DNA of 50,192 nt from an uncultured Bacteroidota bacterium (GCA_903910445.1 CAIVZR010000092.1:1-50192), one strand, 5' to 3'. Positions 8,692 through 18,329 are shown, numbered from the stretch's first letter. Notes: generated from the sequence alone by a model not told the origin. A program made the numbers and translations.

Positions 8692-9126
8692 TTATTTTAT
8701 TTCTATGGCTTTAGGTTTTGCAACCTCCCCTTTAGGCACCACAACATTTAACACACCATTGGTGAATTCTGCTGTGATCGCATCGGTTTTAACGTTCTCT
8801 GGTAAAGTAATACTTCTGGTAAATGCACCATAATTACTTTCGACTGAATGAACTTTTTGTGCTTCATTTTTCACAAATTGACGTTCACCACTGATGGTTA
8901 AAACCTCATTTTTAAGGTCGATTTTGATATCTTCTTTCTTCATTCCGGCTAATGTGAAAGCAAAATTATAGCTTTGTTCATTTTCGGTGATATCCATTGC
9001 TGGACTAAAATTAATGCTTGGTTTGATGAATGCTTCTTCCATCATAGCGTCTAATGCTTTACTAAAGCTGCTTGGAATCATTGAATCCCTCAATGAGAAT
9101 CCGGGTCTGAATTTTACGAGTGTCAT
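8692..9126 (-). CDS. small heat-shock protein, Hsp20/alpha-crystallin family
   Basis: The 144-residue product, starting at the ATG that gives MTLVKFRPGF, has an alpha-crystallin domain: NFAFTLAGMKKEDIKIDL, then the VLTISGER strand, the NGVLNVVVPK motif, and the A-IEIK C-terminal anchor. An upstream in-frame start at 9174 would add 16 residues without homologous character, so the shorter form is preferred. Hsp20 proteins are ATP-independent holdases that bind unfolding proteins in the cytoplasm and form oligomers. The gene is monocistronic with its own terminator; no heat-shock operator was recognised. Confidence 0.9.
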   Translation of the reverse strand: MTLVKFRPGFSLRDSMIPSSFSKALDAMMEEAFIKPSINFSPAMDITENEQSYNFAFTLAGMKKEDIKIDLKNEVLTISGERQFVKNEAQKVHSVESNYGAFTRSITLPENVKTDAITAEFTNGVLNVVVPKGEVAKPKAIEIK

Positions 9127-9354
9127 AGGGTAATTAAATCTATTTTGATTCGTATTTATCAATGGATATACCAAATTAGAAATCGGTAATAATTTCCGAT
9201 ATACTTAAAACTCAATAGAGAATAATTGCATTAATAAGCCATAATGACGCATTGTAGGTAAATTTCAGCAAAATATAGTTTCAATACACCAGTGAAGATG
9301 AATTGCATCACATGAAATTCTAATTAAATTTTAGGGGAAATAATGTGAAGTAAA

Positions 9355-10335
9355 TTAACCTCTGTAAAGTACTTTTTTCACTTCGGCAACAACCTTCGGA
9401 ACATTAGGAAGGAAAGCTTCAACAAAGGTTGGTGCGTATCCTAGTGGCACGTCAGGGGTATTGATACGATGAATTGGGGCATCCAAATAATCAAATGCAT
9501 GTTTTTGAATTTGATAAGTAATTTCAGATGAGATGGAAGCCAATGGCCACGCTTCCTCAACAATAACCAAGCGATTGGTTTTCTTAACCGATTCAACAAT
9601 GGTTTCATGATCAAGCGGGCGAACGGTGCGTAGGTCGATTACTTCAGCACTGATACCTTCTTTTTCTAATTCCACAGCAGCTTGTAATGCTACCTTTAAT
9701 ATTTTACCAAACGATACGATAGTTACATCGGTACCTTCTCTTTTTACTTCTGCTTTACCAATTGGGATGAGGTATTCTTCTTCAGGCACTTCGCCTTTAT
9801 CGCCATACATTTGCTCACTCTCCATAAAAATCACTACATCGTTATCGCGAATGGCCGATTTCAATAATCCTTTGGCATCATAGGGATTAGAAGGTACAAC
9901 CACCTTTAATCCAGGGCAGTTGGCATACCAATTTTCAAATGCTTGTGAATGTTGCGCACCCAATTGTCCGGCACTACCAGTAGGTCCGCGAAACACCATT
10001 GGACAACTAAATTGTCCACCACTCATGCTAAGCATTTTGGCAGCAGCATTAATAATTTGATCGATGGCCACCAACGAAAAGTTGAAAGTCATGAATTCCA
10101 CCACGGGGCGCAATCCATTCATGGCGGCACCTACTGCGATGCCTGCAAAACCTAATTCAGCAATAGGGGTATCGATGACACGCTTCTCACCAAACTCTTC
10201 CAACATCCCTTGGCTTACCTTGTAGGCTCCGTTATATTCAGCAACCTCTTCCCCCATAAGGAAAATACGTTCATCACGACGCATTTCTTCGTTCATGGCT
10301 TCACGCAAGGCTTCTCTAAATTGTATCTGACGCAT
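9355..10335 (-). CDS. pdhB: pyruvate dehydrogenase E1 component, beta subunit
   Basis: A 326-residue protein collinear with two-subunit-type E1 beta chains: the N-terminal REALREAMNEEM block, GEEVAEYNGAYKVSQGM, the phosphate/cofactor-facing VEFMTFNF and RGPTGSAGQLGAQHSQ segments, and the C-terminal transketolase domain (VIDLRTVRPLD, VIVEEAWPLASISSEI). With the alpha subunit it decarboxylates pyruvate using thiamine diphosphate and acetylates the E2 lipoyl groups. pdhA and the E2/E3 genes are not in the window, so the complex is encoded at scattered loci. A branched-chain oxo-acid E1 beta is less likely given the overall similarity. TATCTTTG at 10392-10385 is a probable -7 box. Confidence 0.88.
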   Translation of the reverse strand: MRQIQFREALREAMNEEMRRDERIFLMGEEVAEYNGAYKVSQGMLEEFGEKRVIDTPIAELGFAGIAVGAAMNGLRPVVEFMTFNFSLVAIDQIINAAAKMLSMSGGQFSCPMVFRGPTGSAGQLGAQHSQAFENWYANCPGLKVVVPSNPYDAKGLLKSAIRDNDVVIFMESEQMYGDKGEVPEEEYLIPIGKAEVKREGTDVTIVSFGKILKVALQAAVELEKEGISAEVIDLRTVRPLDHETIVESVKKTNRLVIVEEAWPLASISSEITYQIQKHAFDYLDAPIHRINTPDVPLGYAPTFVEAFLPNVPKVVAEVKKVLYRG

Positions 10336-10384
10336 TATAAATTTAATTTACTCGTGTTAGTGTTTCTAAAACTTTAGGAAGGTT

Positions 10385-10392
10385 CAAAGATA
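10385..10392 (-). promoter_or_regulatory. -7 box upstream of pdhB
   Basis: The minus strand reads TATCTTTG, 49 bases before the pdhB ATG. No convincing -33 TTG at the right distance was found. Confidence 0.45.
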
Positions 10393-10417
10393 GAATAAAC
10401 CCTCGGAATCGTTACAT

Positions 10418-10453
10418 AAAAAAACCCGCTTCATCAGCAATGAAACGGGTTTG
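10418..10453 (-). terminator. terminator of the secE-nusG unit
   Basis: AAACCCGCTTCA (10422-10433) pairs with TGAAACGGGTTT (10441-10452) with one G-U pair. The T-run follows on the minus strand, 18 bases after the nusG stop. Confidence 0.8.
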
Positions 10454-10469
10454 TGTTATTAATTCATGC

Positions 10470-11021
10470 TTAAGCTTCTTTTTCAACCTGCATAAATCCT
10501 AGTTCGATAGGAGTTGGTCGGCCGAAAATTTTCACCATTACATTTAATTTCTTTTTATCTTCATGAACCTCTTTAATTTCACCAGTAAATCCGTTGAATG
10601 GTCCATCAATTACTTTCACTGTTTCACCAACCAAGAAAGGCTCCGACATTTGTTCGCCCATTTCGGCGGCCAAATCGGCAATTCCTAATAAGCGATTAAT
10701 CTCCGAAAGGCGCATCGGCACAGGGCCTTTAGCATCTTTCAAGAAATCGACAACACCATTAATCGCTTTGATTGTTGGCATTACCTCCCCTTTCAATTCA
10801 GCTTCAATAAGGATATATCCTGGAAAAAGATTTTTCTCTTTCGAAGTTTTTTTACCATTTCTTACCTGAAATACCTTTTCGGTAGGGATTAGAATTTTGG
10901 GTACGTAACTGCTGAGGTTGTTTTTCTCCAACTCATGTTCAATGCGTGCTTGAACTTTCTTTTCCTGCCCGCTTATTGCACGCACCACATACCATTTGTA
11001 AGGCGATTCCTCGTTGCTCAT
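10470..11021 (-). CDS. nusG: transcription termination/antitermination protein NusG
   Basis: A 183-residue protein with the NusG N-terminal domain (KWYVVRAISGQEKKV, then FPGYILIEAEL) and a C-terminal KOW domain (GETVKVIDGPFNGFTGEIKEV). NusG binds the RNA polymerase clamp, suppresses pausing, and links polymerase to Rho or the ribosome. It follows secE by 24 bases and a tRNA-Trp gene, the conserved bacterial arrangement, though the ribosomal genes that often come next (rplK, rplA) are absent: here pdhB follows after a terminator. Confidence 0.95.
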   Translation of the reverse strand: MSNEESPYKWYVVRAISGQEKKVQARIEHELEKNNLSSYVPKILIPTEKVFQVRNGKKTSKEKNLFPGYILIEAELKGEVMPTIKAINGVVDFLKDAKGPVPMRLSEINRLLGIADLAAEMGEQMSEPFLVGETVKVIDGPFNGFTGEIKEVHEDKKKLNVMVKIFGRPTPIELGFMQVEKEA

Positions 11022-11045
11022 TTTGTATCTTCTATAAAGTTAGAC

Positions 11046-11231
11046 TTATTTGTAGATAAAGTTTAAAACCAGATGTGTTGCCACATCGATTACGCTAATA
11101 CACAATGCCAATAACATGGCAGCTACTAGCACAATAACGGTACTTTCTTGTAATTCTTCAGCTGTAGGCCACGAAACTTTATTCATCATTTCGTCGTAAA
11201 CTTCACCGAACCAGGTACGTATTGTATTCAT
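11046..11231 (-). CDS. secE: preprotein translocase subunit SecE
   Basis: A 61-residue protein with an amphipathic N-terminal helix carrying the conserved EVYDEMMNKVSWPTAEEL segment and a single C-terminal membrane helix (~residues 32-57). Size and layout fit the short, one-helix SecE found outside enterobacteria. SecE clamps SecY in the inner-membrane translocon. It lies between tRNA-Trp and nusG on the same strand. Confidence 0.93.
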   Translation of the reverse strand: MNTIRTWFGEVYDEMMNKVSWPTAEELQESTVIVLVAAMLLALCISVIDVATHLVLNFIYK

Positions 11232-11254
11232 TTTATATATAATTTAAAAGTTTG

Positions 11255-11325
11255 CAGGAGCACTAGGATTCGAACCTAGATCAACGGTTTTGGAGACCGC
11301 TATTCTACCCTTGAACTATGCTCCT
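11255..11325 (-). tRNA. tRNA-Trp (anticodon CCA)
   Basis: The minus strand folds into a complete cloverleaf of 71 bases: acceptor AGGAGCA/TGCTCCT, D-arm with AGTTCAAGGGTAGA, anticodon loop CTCCAAA, T-arm with GGTTCGAATCC, and G as discriminator base. CCA is not encoded. The position before secE-nusG is the usual one for this gene. Confidence 0.95.
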
Positions 11326-11376
11326 GTATTAAAGTAAAATCAATACGATTTTACCCCCTACTTTTTTAAGGGTGTG

Positions 11377-11384
11377 CAAAGATA
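11377..11384 (-). promoter_or_regulatory. -7 box of the tRNA-Trp/secE/nusG unit
   Basis: The minus strand reads TATCTTTG, about 52 bases before the tRNA 5' end. No clear -33 element is visible. Confidence 0.5.
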
Positions 11385-11861
11385 TAATTATTTTGGAGAT
11401 TTTGTAATGTGTAGTGGAATTATTTGGGTGGAGCGGTGAATAGTAAATAGTAATTAGTAATTTAGTATTTAGTGAATACAATGTTAGTGAGGTTGGAGAA
11501 TGTGCGAATTGGATTAGTTTTTTTGGGGAATATCTATACAATAGCCTTCGTTCAGAGGCTCAGCGAAGTTTCCATGCTCTAAAAAAAATTCCAAAGTTCG
11601 TTTACGAATAATTGCAATCATCTCGAGGTTTCAAACTTTGGGAAAGTTGGGAGGAGTCAAAGTTATGCTAATAACAGTGTCATGCTCCGGGCCGCTCCGC
11701 GAAGTCTCTGACTTCGTGGAAGCGTAAGCAAATCTTTGATTTGCATTAACCACTTGATTACATGCTCATAATTTCTTCTTCGTAAATAAATACCCAACCT
11801 TTTACCTTTCACAATTCGTATATATGGGTATAATCCTCATCTTTACAACATATTTCATATC
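11385..11861. other. gene-free stretch with two adjacent hairpins
   Basis: No coding frame is convincing. It holds two near-adjacent perfect palindromes with 3-base loops: CGAAGTC-TCT-GACTTCG (11700-11716) and GCAAATC-TTT-GATTTGC (11728-11744), set in a relatively GC-rich patch (from ~11690). They look like a decayed or single copy of an intergenic palindromic repeat. Confidence 0.45.
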
Positions 11862-13802
11862 ATGAAAAATAGAATTTTACTTTCATTACTACTTTCACTT
11901 TGCTTCTTTGGTGCTCAATCGCAAACCACCATTCCTGCATTGATTACTACCAACCAAGTATGGACTATTAGTGGTAGCCCTTACCTGCTTAATCAAAACT
12001 CTTATATCGATTCGGGTGTAACAGTAATCGTAAAACCTGGGGTAGAAATCATCACTTCTTCTACTAACAAGATTGATGTGAATGGTGAATTTCAAGCCGT
12101 GGGTACCTGGGATTCGGTAATTAAAATTACCAAGGTTCGAATGAATTTCTCGGCGAAATGTCGCGATTATAATCCAACAACCAACAGAGGAACACTATTC
12201 ACCTATTGTAATATTGAAGGTAACGGATCGGGGTCGACAGCACTCGAGCTCACGAATACTGCAGTAAAGATGGATCATTGTATGATTAGCAATGCGCATT
12301 TCGGGGTTTCAATTATGGGTGCTTATCCATACGAACAATCGATTACCGAAATTACAAACAGTAAATTTTATGGCGTGACCAGCTTCAATTCGGGTAGCCC
12401 CATCTATTGTAATAATATGCAATCGAAACTGCGCGTGAGTAATTGCCTCTTCAGCAATGCATGGTATGTAAATACCTATGGTAATGTGGTTTTTACCAAT
12501 AACAGCTTCTACAAACTTCAAAGTGTAAGCTTTGGTTATATGTATGGAGATAATGAAATTAGTTGCAACAAATTTTATAATATGAGTCAGGGAGTTACAG
12601 TGGATGCAACTAACTATAATATTAGAGCAAATATCACCTTCAAGAATAATACCCTGGATTCGATTGGAACTGCGAATATGACTTTTTATAATATGTTCAC
12701 CCTGAACAAAAAGCCATCAAATACCACCCCGAAAGATAGTATCGTCATCTTAAATAATAATTTCTTGTGGTACCTTGGTAAAGGCGCCAAAGCGGCTATC
12801 ACCGCAACGAATTATACCCCAACCAAAACCGATACTGTTAATTTCCGCTCCAACTATTGGGGAACCAGCGACTCGGCAACCATTGAAGGGGTAATCAAAG
12901 ATTATAAAGACGATATTAATATTTACGGTAGAATTGATTTTGCTTCATTCTTAACCACCCCAATTGTTGGTTGTTCATACAATGGTGGATGTGCAATTGC
13001 TAATTTCAATTACTCCATTGCCGATTCTGTAGTTACCTTTAACGATAGTTCTTACAGTACTCGCACTTATAAAGTGAAATGGAAATTTGGAGATGGGGTT
13101 GTGAATGATTCAAACAAAAAAACAATTACACATACCTACGAGCCTGGAGTTTACCAGGTATGTATGTACACCTACGATTCGTTAAATAATTTATGCGATT
13201 CGATGTGCAAGAACATCACCATCACCAGCAATACAACCTGCCATGCCTCATATTATTTTGCAATCGATACCACCGATTTGAGTATTGTATATGTGGTGAA
13301 TACCAGCACAGGCATTAACTCAAAAACCAAATACTACTGGACATTTGGAGATGGTACAGGCTCGAGTGCTACCAACCCAACACATAGCTATCCAAACCAA
13401 GGCAAATACCAGCTTTGCCTAACCATATTTGATACAACCGCTAATTGTTACAGCACCTTTTGTGATAGCGTTGATATTAATTTCAATAATATGAACCTAC
13501 GAGTGATCGATGATATCAATGTTTTAAAAATTGACAAATCGAATATCGTGAGTTCGATGGCGGTATATCCAAATCCATCCAAAGGGCAATTATCGATTTT
13601 CTTAAATTCATTTGAAAGCGGTGATGTACAAATTGAAATCCTTGGGGTGAACGGTCAATTGATAAAATCGGGTAACTACCCTACCAATGCTGGAACAAAT
13701 GAGATTCATTTCAATTTGGCCGACTACGATAATGGATTGTATTGTTTGAATATTCGCTCAGGCAATTATTCAAAAACATTGAAAGTAATAATTCAAAAAT
13801 AA
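11862..13802 (+). CDS. T9SS-secreted protein with beta-helix-like region and two PKD domains
   Basis: A 646-residue protein with a Sec signal peptide (~20 residues, cleaved near AQSQT). Residues ~30-370 contain repetitive short beta-strand and Asn-rich turns typical of right-handed parallel beta-helix proteins. Two PKD domains follow, with the signatures WKFGDG (~residue 407) and WTFGDG (~495), each ending in a G-Y/K-Y-Q-C-L/M strand. The C-terminus (VYPNPSKGQLSIF ... GLYCLNIRSGNYSKTLKVIIQ) is a type A T9SS sorting domain. It is probably a cell-surface or released adhesin or polysaccharide-binding protein; no catalytic residues were recognised. The sigma-factor gene starts 56 bases downstream. 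Confidence 0.85.
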   Translation: MKNRILLSLLLSLCFFGAQSQTTIPALITTNQVWTISGSPYLLNQNSYIDSGVTVIVKPGVEIITSSTNKIDVNGEFQAVGTWDSVIKITKVRMNFSAKCRDYNPTTNRGTLFTYCNIEGNGSGSTALELTNTAVKMDHCMISNAHFGVSIMGAYPYEQSITEITNSKFYGVTSFNSGSPIYCNNMQSKLRVSNCLFSNAWYVNTYGNVVFTNNSFYKLQSVSFGYMYGDNEISCNKFYNMSQGVTVDATNYNIRANITFKNNTLDSIGTANMTFYNMFTLNKKPSNTTPKDSIVILNNNFLWYLGKGAKAAITATNYTPTKTDTVNFRSNYWGTSDSATIEGVIKDYKDDINIYGRIDFASFLTTPIVGCSYNGGCAIANFNYSIADSVVTFNDSSYSTRTYKVKWKFGDGVVNDSNKKTITHTYEPGVYQVCMYTYDSLNNLCDSMCKNITITSNTTCHASYYFAIDTTDLSIVYVVNTSTGINSKTKYYWTFGDGTGSSATNPTHSYPNQGKYQLCLTIFDTTANCYSTFCDSVDINFNNMNLRVIDDINVLKIDKSNIVSSMAVYPNPSKGQLSIFLNSFESGDVQIEILGVNGQLIKSGNYPTNAGTNEIHFNLADYDNGLYCLNIRSGNYSKTLKVIIQK

Positions 13803-13858
13803 GCGTTACAAATAGTAATAAAGGATATCCTGCCTGTGGGTGGGATTTCCTTTTTGTT

Positions 13859-14431
13859 ATGACAGATGTTGAATTGATAAAAGGTTGCCTAAAGGAGGAC
13901 AGAAGGTGCCAGAATGCGCTCTACAAAAGGTATTTCCCTTTGATGAGCAGCATTGCGGTACGTTATACTCCCAACCCCGACAATGTCATCTATCGACTGA
14001 ATGGAGGTTACTTGAAGATACTTCAGAACCTGCATAAGTATGATGCACAATTCGCCTTCGCCACCTTTGCAAGAAATATCTTAGTCAATCACTTCATCGA
14101 TGAATTTAGAAAAGAAAAAAAGCATTTAACGAATATAGAATATACCGATATCCAGGAGATGGAATCGGGCATGAGCTATAATGAAGGGGAAGCTAGTCTG
14201 GAGGCGGGCGAACTGTTGCTCATATTGAAACAACTCCCTGATGTCACTGGAAAGGTCTTTAATTTATTCGCCATCGATGGTTATAAACATCATGAAATTT
14301 CAGAAATGTTGGGCATGTCGGTAGGTACGAGCAAATGGCATGTAAATGAAGCCCGAAGAATTTTAAAAATGATTATTGAAAAAAACATTAGCAACAAAAG
14401 TAAAGAGGTTAAAACCATTTTAAAACAATGA
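13859..14431 (+). CDS. ECF-type RNA polymerase sigma factor
   Basis: A 190-residue protein starting at MTDVELIKGCL. Region 2 spans ~20-85 (ALYKRYFPLMSSIA ... FATFARNILVNHFIDEFRKEKK) and region 4 spans ~115-170 (LLLILKQLPDVTGKVFNLFAIDGYKHHEISEMLGMSVGTSKWHVNEARRIL), with a clear helix-turn-helix. Longer upstream frames would overlap the previous gene, so this start is preferred. The stop overlaps the ATG of the next gene by 4 bases, so the two are translationally coupled; the partner probably acts in its regulation. Confidence 0.88.
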   Translation: MTDVELIKGCLKEDRRCQNALYKRYFPLMSSIAVRYTPNPDNVIYRLNGGYLKILQNLHKYDAQFAFATFARNILVNHFIDEFRKEKKHLTNIEYTDIQEMESGMSYNEGEASLEAGELLLILKQLPDVTGKVFNLFAIDGYKHHEISEMLGMSVGTSKWHVNEARRILKMIIEKNISNKSKEVKTILKQ

Positions 14432-15786
14432 GCCCAATCGACGATTTATTCAGAAACAAATTATCCGACCATGGAATCCCTTACAACGATTCGTATTGGG
14501 AAGGTATGGAAGCTATGATTGATGATAAGAAAAAGAAGAAGCCCTTTTTCTTATTGCCTCGAACGGTACTCCTGGTAGCAGGTTTATTCGGATTGGGTAT
14601 CGCCATTACCGCAATATATTTCTATCGCGGAAATTCATCGGCTATTGTAATGCCGGCTCAGCCTGCAGTAACTGAAAATACTACCTCTTTAAATGAATCG
14701 AAAAACTTTTCTCAGCCTAAAATTGAAACCACGAAACCTACTGAAGACCATCTTAATAATACCAACTATACATCCACCCCGATAACCCCAAAGGCCGAAG
14801 AAACCCAACAGGAGCATTTTAATCATAATGCGATTACCAGAGATCAATCACCTGAAGTTTCTAAGCCCTCATACTTGATCATTCCACCAGCCCCTGCCCC
14901 CGGTTTTATAGTCCCGGAGCAGGTGGTTGTGGTGGAAGACAAACCGCTGATAAAAAACGAACTCAATATTATTAAAGCGAATTGGTCGCCTAGAAAACTA
15001 CAATCCTCTGCGATCATTTTACCATTGCCATATCCGGAAGTTTTAAAACCATTCGAATCGAATATCTATAAGAATTTATCCAATCAGTGGAAATATGAAA
15101 TCACGGCAGGATATAGCTTTAATAACTATAGCAGAAAAGCATTGAATGCAAATATTAAACAACAGGAAACCACGCAAAACCAGTCGGGAGCATTTGTGAA
15201 TTTTGGCGTTCATAATAATCACTGGGGATTAACCACTGGATTGGGTTATCTAACCTTGGCCGAACAAACGAATTACGTCTCTGAAAATATTCAATACGAA
15301 TTTTATACTTACTATCGTATGATTAATCCGGTTTACAAGCAAACACCCGCAGGCACAAAGATTGCGATTATTCGAAAAGAAGTTGATACCACCATTACAC
15401 GCACCTATTCAATCAACAATCCGAATCGTATGGTACAATTTAATTATCTAAACATTCCATTACATGTTACCTACCGAATGATGCTTCATCATTGGATATT
15501 GATGGCTGAAGCGGGCATTAATAATAATATACTTGCAAATGAAAAAGGAGAATATGCGATTCTAGAAAATGGAAAAATGAATATCGTTCATCCTAGCAAA
15601 CAACAACTAGCCCCAGTGCTTTTTCAAACCTATACTTCGCTTGGAATAGGTTATCAGTTTATGCAGCGCTATTCGATTCAAGGCAGCTATGGATATGCAT
15701 ATTCGTTAAATTCGATGGTGAAGAGCTATGAGCAGAGACCTACCATTCAATCGTTTAATATTGGACTGGGAATTCAGTTGAACTAG
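14428..15786 (+). CDS. membrane protein with C-terminal barrel-like domain, coupled to the ECF sigma factor
   Basis: A 452-residue protein. Residues 1-45 are cytoplasmic with the DDLFRNKLSDHGIPYNDSYWEGM pattern seen in Bacteroidota proteins encoded after ECF sigma factors. One membrane helix follows (~45-68), then a Pro/Thr-rich linker (~75-180). The last ~230 residues alternate like the outer-membrane beta-barrel (PorT-like) fold (WKYEITAGYSFNNYS ... GIGYQFMQRYSIQGSYGYAYS). The N-terminal part could act as an anti-sigma factor for the gene it overlaps, although no zinc-binding anti-sigma motif is present. The barrel-like C-terminus fused to an inner-membrane anchor is odd. Function not known. 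Confidence 0.7.
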   Translation: MSPIDDLFRNKLSDHGIPYNDSYWEGMEAMIDDKKKKKPFFLLPRTVLLVAGLFGLGIAITAIYFYRGNSSAIVMPAQPAVTENTTSLNESKNFSQPKIETTKPTEDHLNNTNYTSTPITPKAEETQQEHFNHNAITRDQSPEVSKPSYLIIPPAPAPGFIVPEQVVVVEDKPLIKNELNIIKANWSPRKLQSSAIILPLPYPEVLKPFESNIYKNLSNQWKYEITAGYSFNNYSRKALNANIKQQETTQNQSGAFVNFGVHNNHWGLTTGLGYLTLAEQTNYVSENIQYEFYTYYRMINPVYKQTPAGTKIAIIRKEVDTTITRTYSINNPNRMVQFNYLNIPLHVTYRMMLHHWILMAEAGINNNILANEKGEYAILENGKMNIVHPSKQQLAPVLFQTYTSLGIGYQFMQRYSIQGSYGYAYSLNSMVKSYEQRPTIQSFNIGLGIQLN

Positions 15787-15788
15787 CC

Positions 15789-18281
15789 CTAATAAGCATC
15801 AACATCCACATAAAATCGGATGCTCTTATTTTCTTTTTGGATACTAAAATCGTGCAACGTGTTTTTCAAGAATAGCTTGGCATTCTTTAGAGATACCGAT
15901 TGATGGGGAATTTTTAGAAGTATTTGTTGTATATATAAATTTTGAATTCTGGGAATGAAATTCGCCTCAGGGCCAAGTACGGTTTCGCCTAATTGATTGC
16001 GAAGCAACTGTGCAAATTCTACCGCTCCCCTCCTCGCCTCATGCTCCTCTTTATGCTTTACCGTGATTCGAATAATTTTCGAGAATGGAGGATACTTAAA
16101 TTTCTGACGCTCCTGCATTTCATATAAATACAATGCCTGATAATTATTATCCATCACCACCTGAAAAATATCCATTTTAGGTCGGCGTGTTTGAATAATC
16201 ACCTCCCCTGTTTTGTGCATCCTTCCTGCTCTTCCTGCCACCTGGGTAAGCAATTGAAAGGTTCGCTCATTCGCTCTGAAATCGGGGATATTCACAATTT
16301 GATCGGCATCCATGATACCCACAGTACTCACATTCTCGAAATCGAGCCCCTTGCTCACCATTTGTGTTCCTACCAGTACATCAATCTCACCATTTCTAAA
16401 TGAATTGATAATTTTTGTATGGCCTTCCTTGGTGCGGGTGGTATCGTAGTCGAGGCGGGCAATTCGAATATCAGGCAATAAATTTTTTAAATCGTCTTCA
16501 ATTTTTTCCGTACCAAATCCCTTCATGCGAATATCCGTAGCACCGCAGGCACCGCATACATTAGCGGGTTTGGCCTTATACCCACAATAATGGCATTTTA
16601 AAATATGCTGTGTTTTATAATAGGTGAGCGTAATATCACAGTTAATGCAATGGGGTGTCCAGCCACAGTTGGTACATTCGGTGATGGGCACATACCCTTT
16701 ACGATTTTGAAATAGAATTACTTGTTCTTTTCTTAAATAAGCTTGCTGTACTTTCTCCAGTAAGGTGGGCGTGAAATCGTAACTCAATGTTTTATCGCGT
16801 TGCCCCTGACTCACATCGGCCAAAATAATTTCAGGCATCTGCATTCCAGCATAGCGCTCCATTATTTCTACCAATCCATATTTTTGTTGATGGGTATTAT
16901 AATAGCTTTCAATACTTGGAGTGGCAGTCCCCAAAAGCACTTTGGCACCATGCAAGCCTGCCAAAACTATCGCGGCATCGCGTGCATGATAGCGTGGTGA
17001 AGGATCCATCTGCTTATAGCTTTGATCGTGTTCTTCATCAACAATGACCAAACCTAAATTTTGAAATGGCAAGAAGACCGAACTGCGGGTTCCGATGATA
17101 ATTCGGAATTTCTCCTGACGAATTTTATTCCAAATTTCCACCCTTTCGAAATCACTAAATTTATAATGCCAAACACAAACACTCGTTCCAAAAAACTTGG
17201 TGATGCGCTGTATTATTTGGGAAGTGAGTGCCACTTCCGGTAAAAGATAAAGGACTTGTTTGCCCGCTTCCATGGCGGCTTCTATGAGTTTGCTATACAC
17301 CACCGTTTTACCACTGCTCGTTACACCATGCAGCAGTACTACTTCCTTCGATTCGAATTGCTTATTTATTGAAGCATACGCAATCTCTTGTGTGGCGGTT
17401 AAGTTGATGGGCTCCGTCTCCTTTTGATCATAAGAAATTCGATCAATTTCAATTTCGTAAAGTTCGAGTACTTTCTTATTTATCAAAGTATTTAAGGAGC
17501 TCTCACTCGATTTGGATGCCAGCAATAATGCTTTCTTGGGAATATTCTCTTGCCCTCTAAAAGCGGACATCATCGTCATTACTACTTCGAGTTGCTTGGG
17601 CCATTTTTCAAGTTTATTGAAGAGATCATGCAAGGCAGGCTCGTTATTTCTATAGGCCTCCGCAAATCGAATACAGGATAGCCTTTTCGCTTTATAGGTT
17701 TCATTCAATTGTTCACGAATGAGTACAATCCCTTTCTCGTAAACCGATTTAATAATTGGTATTACACTTTTGATACGCAGCAATTCACTTACCTGTTGAA
17801 TGGTAATTTCCTTATGTATCTCCAGCGCTTCAATAATCAGATATTCCTTATCGTCGAGGTCACCATATTCGAAGGAGGCTTCCGGATTCAGATAAATTTT
17901 TGATTCACTCTCCAATTTTAAACCACCTGGTAAAGCAGCATCCATAATCTCACCCAAATTGCAGAGATAATATTCCTCCATCCATTTCCAATGACGAAGC
18001 TGTAACTCGGTGACTACAGGGGTTTCATCGATAATATCTTGAATGTATTTGGCAGTGTACTCTTTGGGTGGAATGGCATGAATGGCAACGATGAGTGCTG
18101 CATAAACCTTCCTGCTTCCAAACTGAACCACCACCCTCTTGCCAATTTCCACCTGGTCGTTTAGTGCATAAGGAACCCGATAGGTATAGGCTTTGGGCAA
18201 GTAGAGTGGCAAAATCACATCCACAAAAAACGTAGCACGTTCTCCTGATTCAAACTCTAATTGAGGATTGGGATGGGTCAC
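15789..18281 (-). CDS. priA: primosomal protein N' (replication restart helicase PriA)
   Basis: An 830-residue superfamily 2 helicase. The order is: an N-terminal DNA-binding domain (~1-110), Walker A GVTSSGKT (319-326), DEEH box (415-418), a zinc region with eight cysteines from CTNCG to CGACG (~536-590), and C-terminal helicase motifs (VGTQMVSKGLDF, AGRAGR). PriA recognises stalled forks and reloads the replisome. The start is a GTG; no ATG lies nearby in frame before the conserved domain. It is convergent with the preceding gene, with only two bases between the stop codons. Confidence 0.95.
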   Translation of the reverse strand: MTHPNPQLEFESGERATFFVDVILPLYLPKAYTYRVPYALNDQVEIGKRVVVQFGSRKVYAALIVAIHAIPPKEYTAKYIQDIIDETPVVTELQLRHWKWMEEYYLCNLGEIMDAALPGGLKLESESKIYLNPEASFEYGDLDDKEYLIIEALEIHKEITIQQVSELLRIKSVIPIIKSVYEKGIVLIREQLNETYKAKRLSCIRFAEAYRNNEPALHDLFNKLEKWPKQLEVVMTMMSAFRGQENIPKKALLLASKSSESSLNTLINKKVLELYEIEIDRISYDQKETEPINLTATQEIAYASINKQFESKEVVLLHGVTSSGKTVVYSKLIEAAMEAGKQVLYLLPEVALTSQIIQRITKFFGTSVCVWHYKFSDFERVEIWNKIRQEKFRIIIGTRSSVFLPFQNLGLVIVDEEHDQSYKQMDPSPRYHARDAAIVLAGLHGAKVLLGTATPSIESYYNTHQQKYGLVEIMERYAGMQMPEIILADVSQGQRDKTLSYDFTPTLLEKVQQAYLRKEQVILFQNRKGYVPITECTNCGWTPHCINCDITLTYYKTQHILKCHYCGYKAKPANVCGACGATDIRMKGFGTEKIEDDLKNLLPDIRIARLDYDTTRTKEGHTKIINSFRNGEIDVLVGTQMVSKGLDFENVSTVGIMDADQIVNIPDFRANERTFQLLTQVAGRAGRMHKTGEVIIQTRRPKMDIFQVVMDNNYQALYLYEMQERQKFKYPPFSKIIRITVKHKEEHEARRGAVEFAQLLRNQLGETVLGPEANFIPRIQNLYIQQILLKIPHQSVSLKNAKLFLKNTLHDFSIQKENKSIRFYVDVDAY

Positions 18282-18329
18282 CTGCGCTGCTATTTTGTGG
18301 GTTATAAATTCGTATTAAAAATATCCGAC

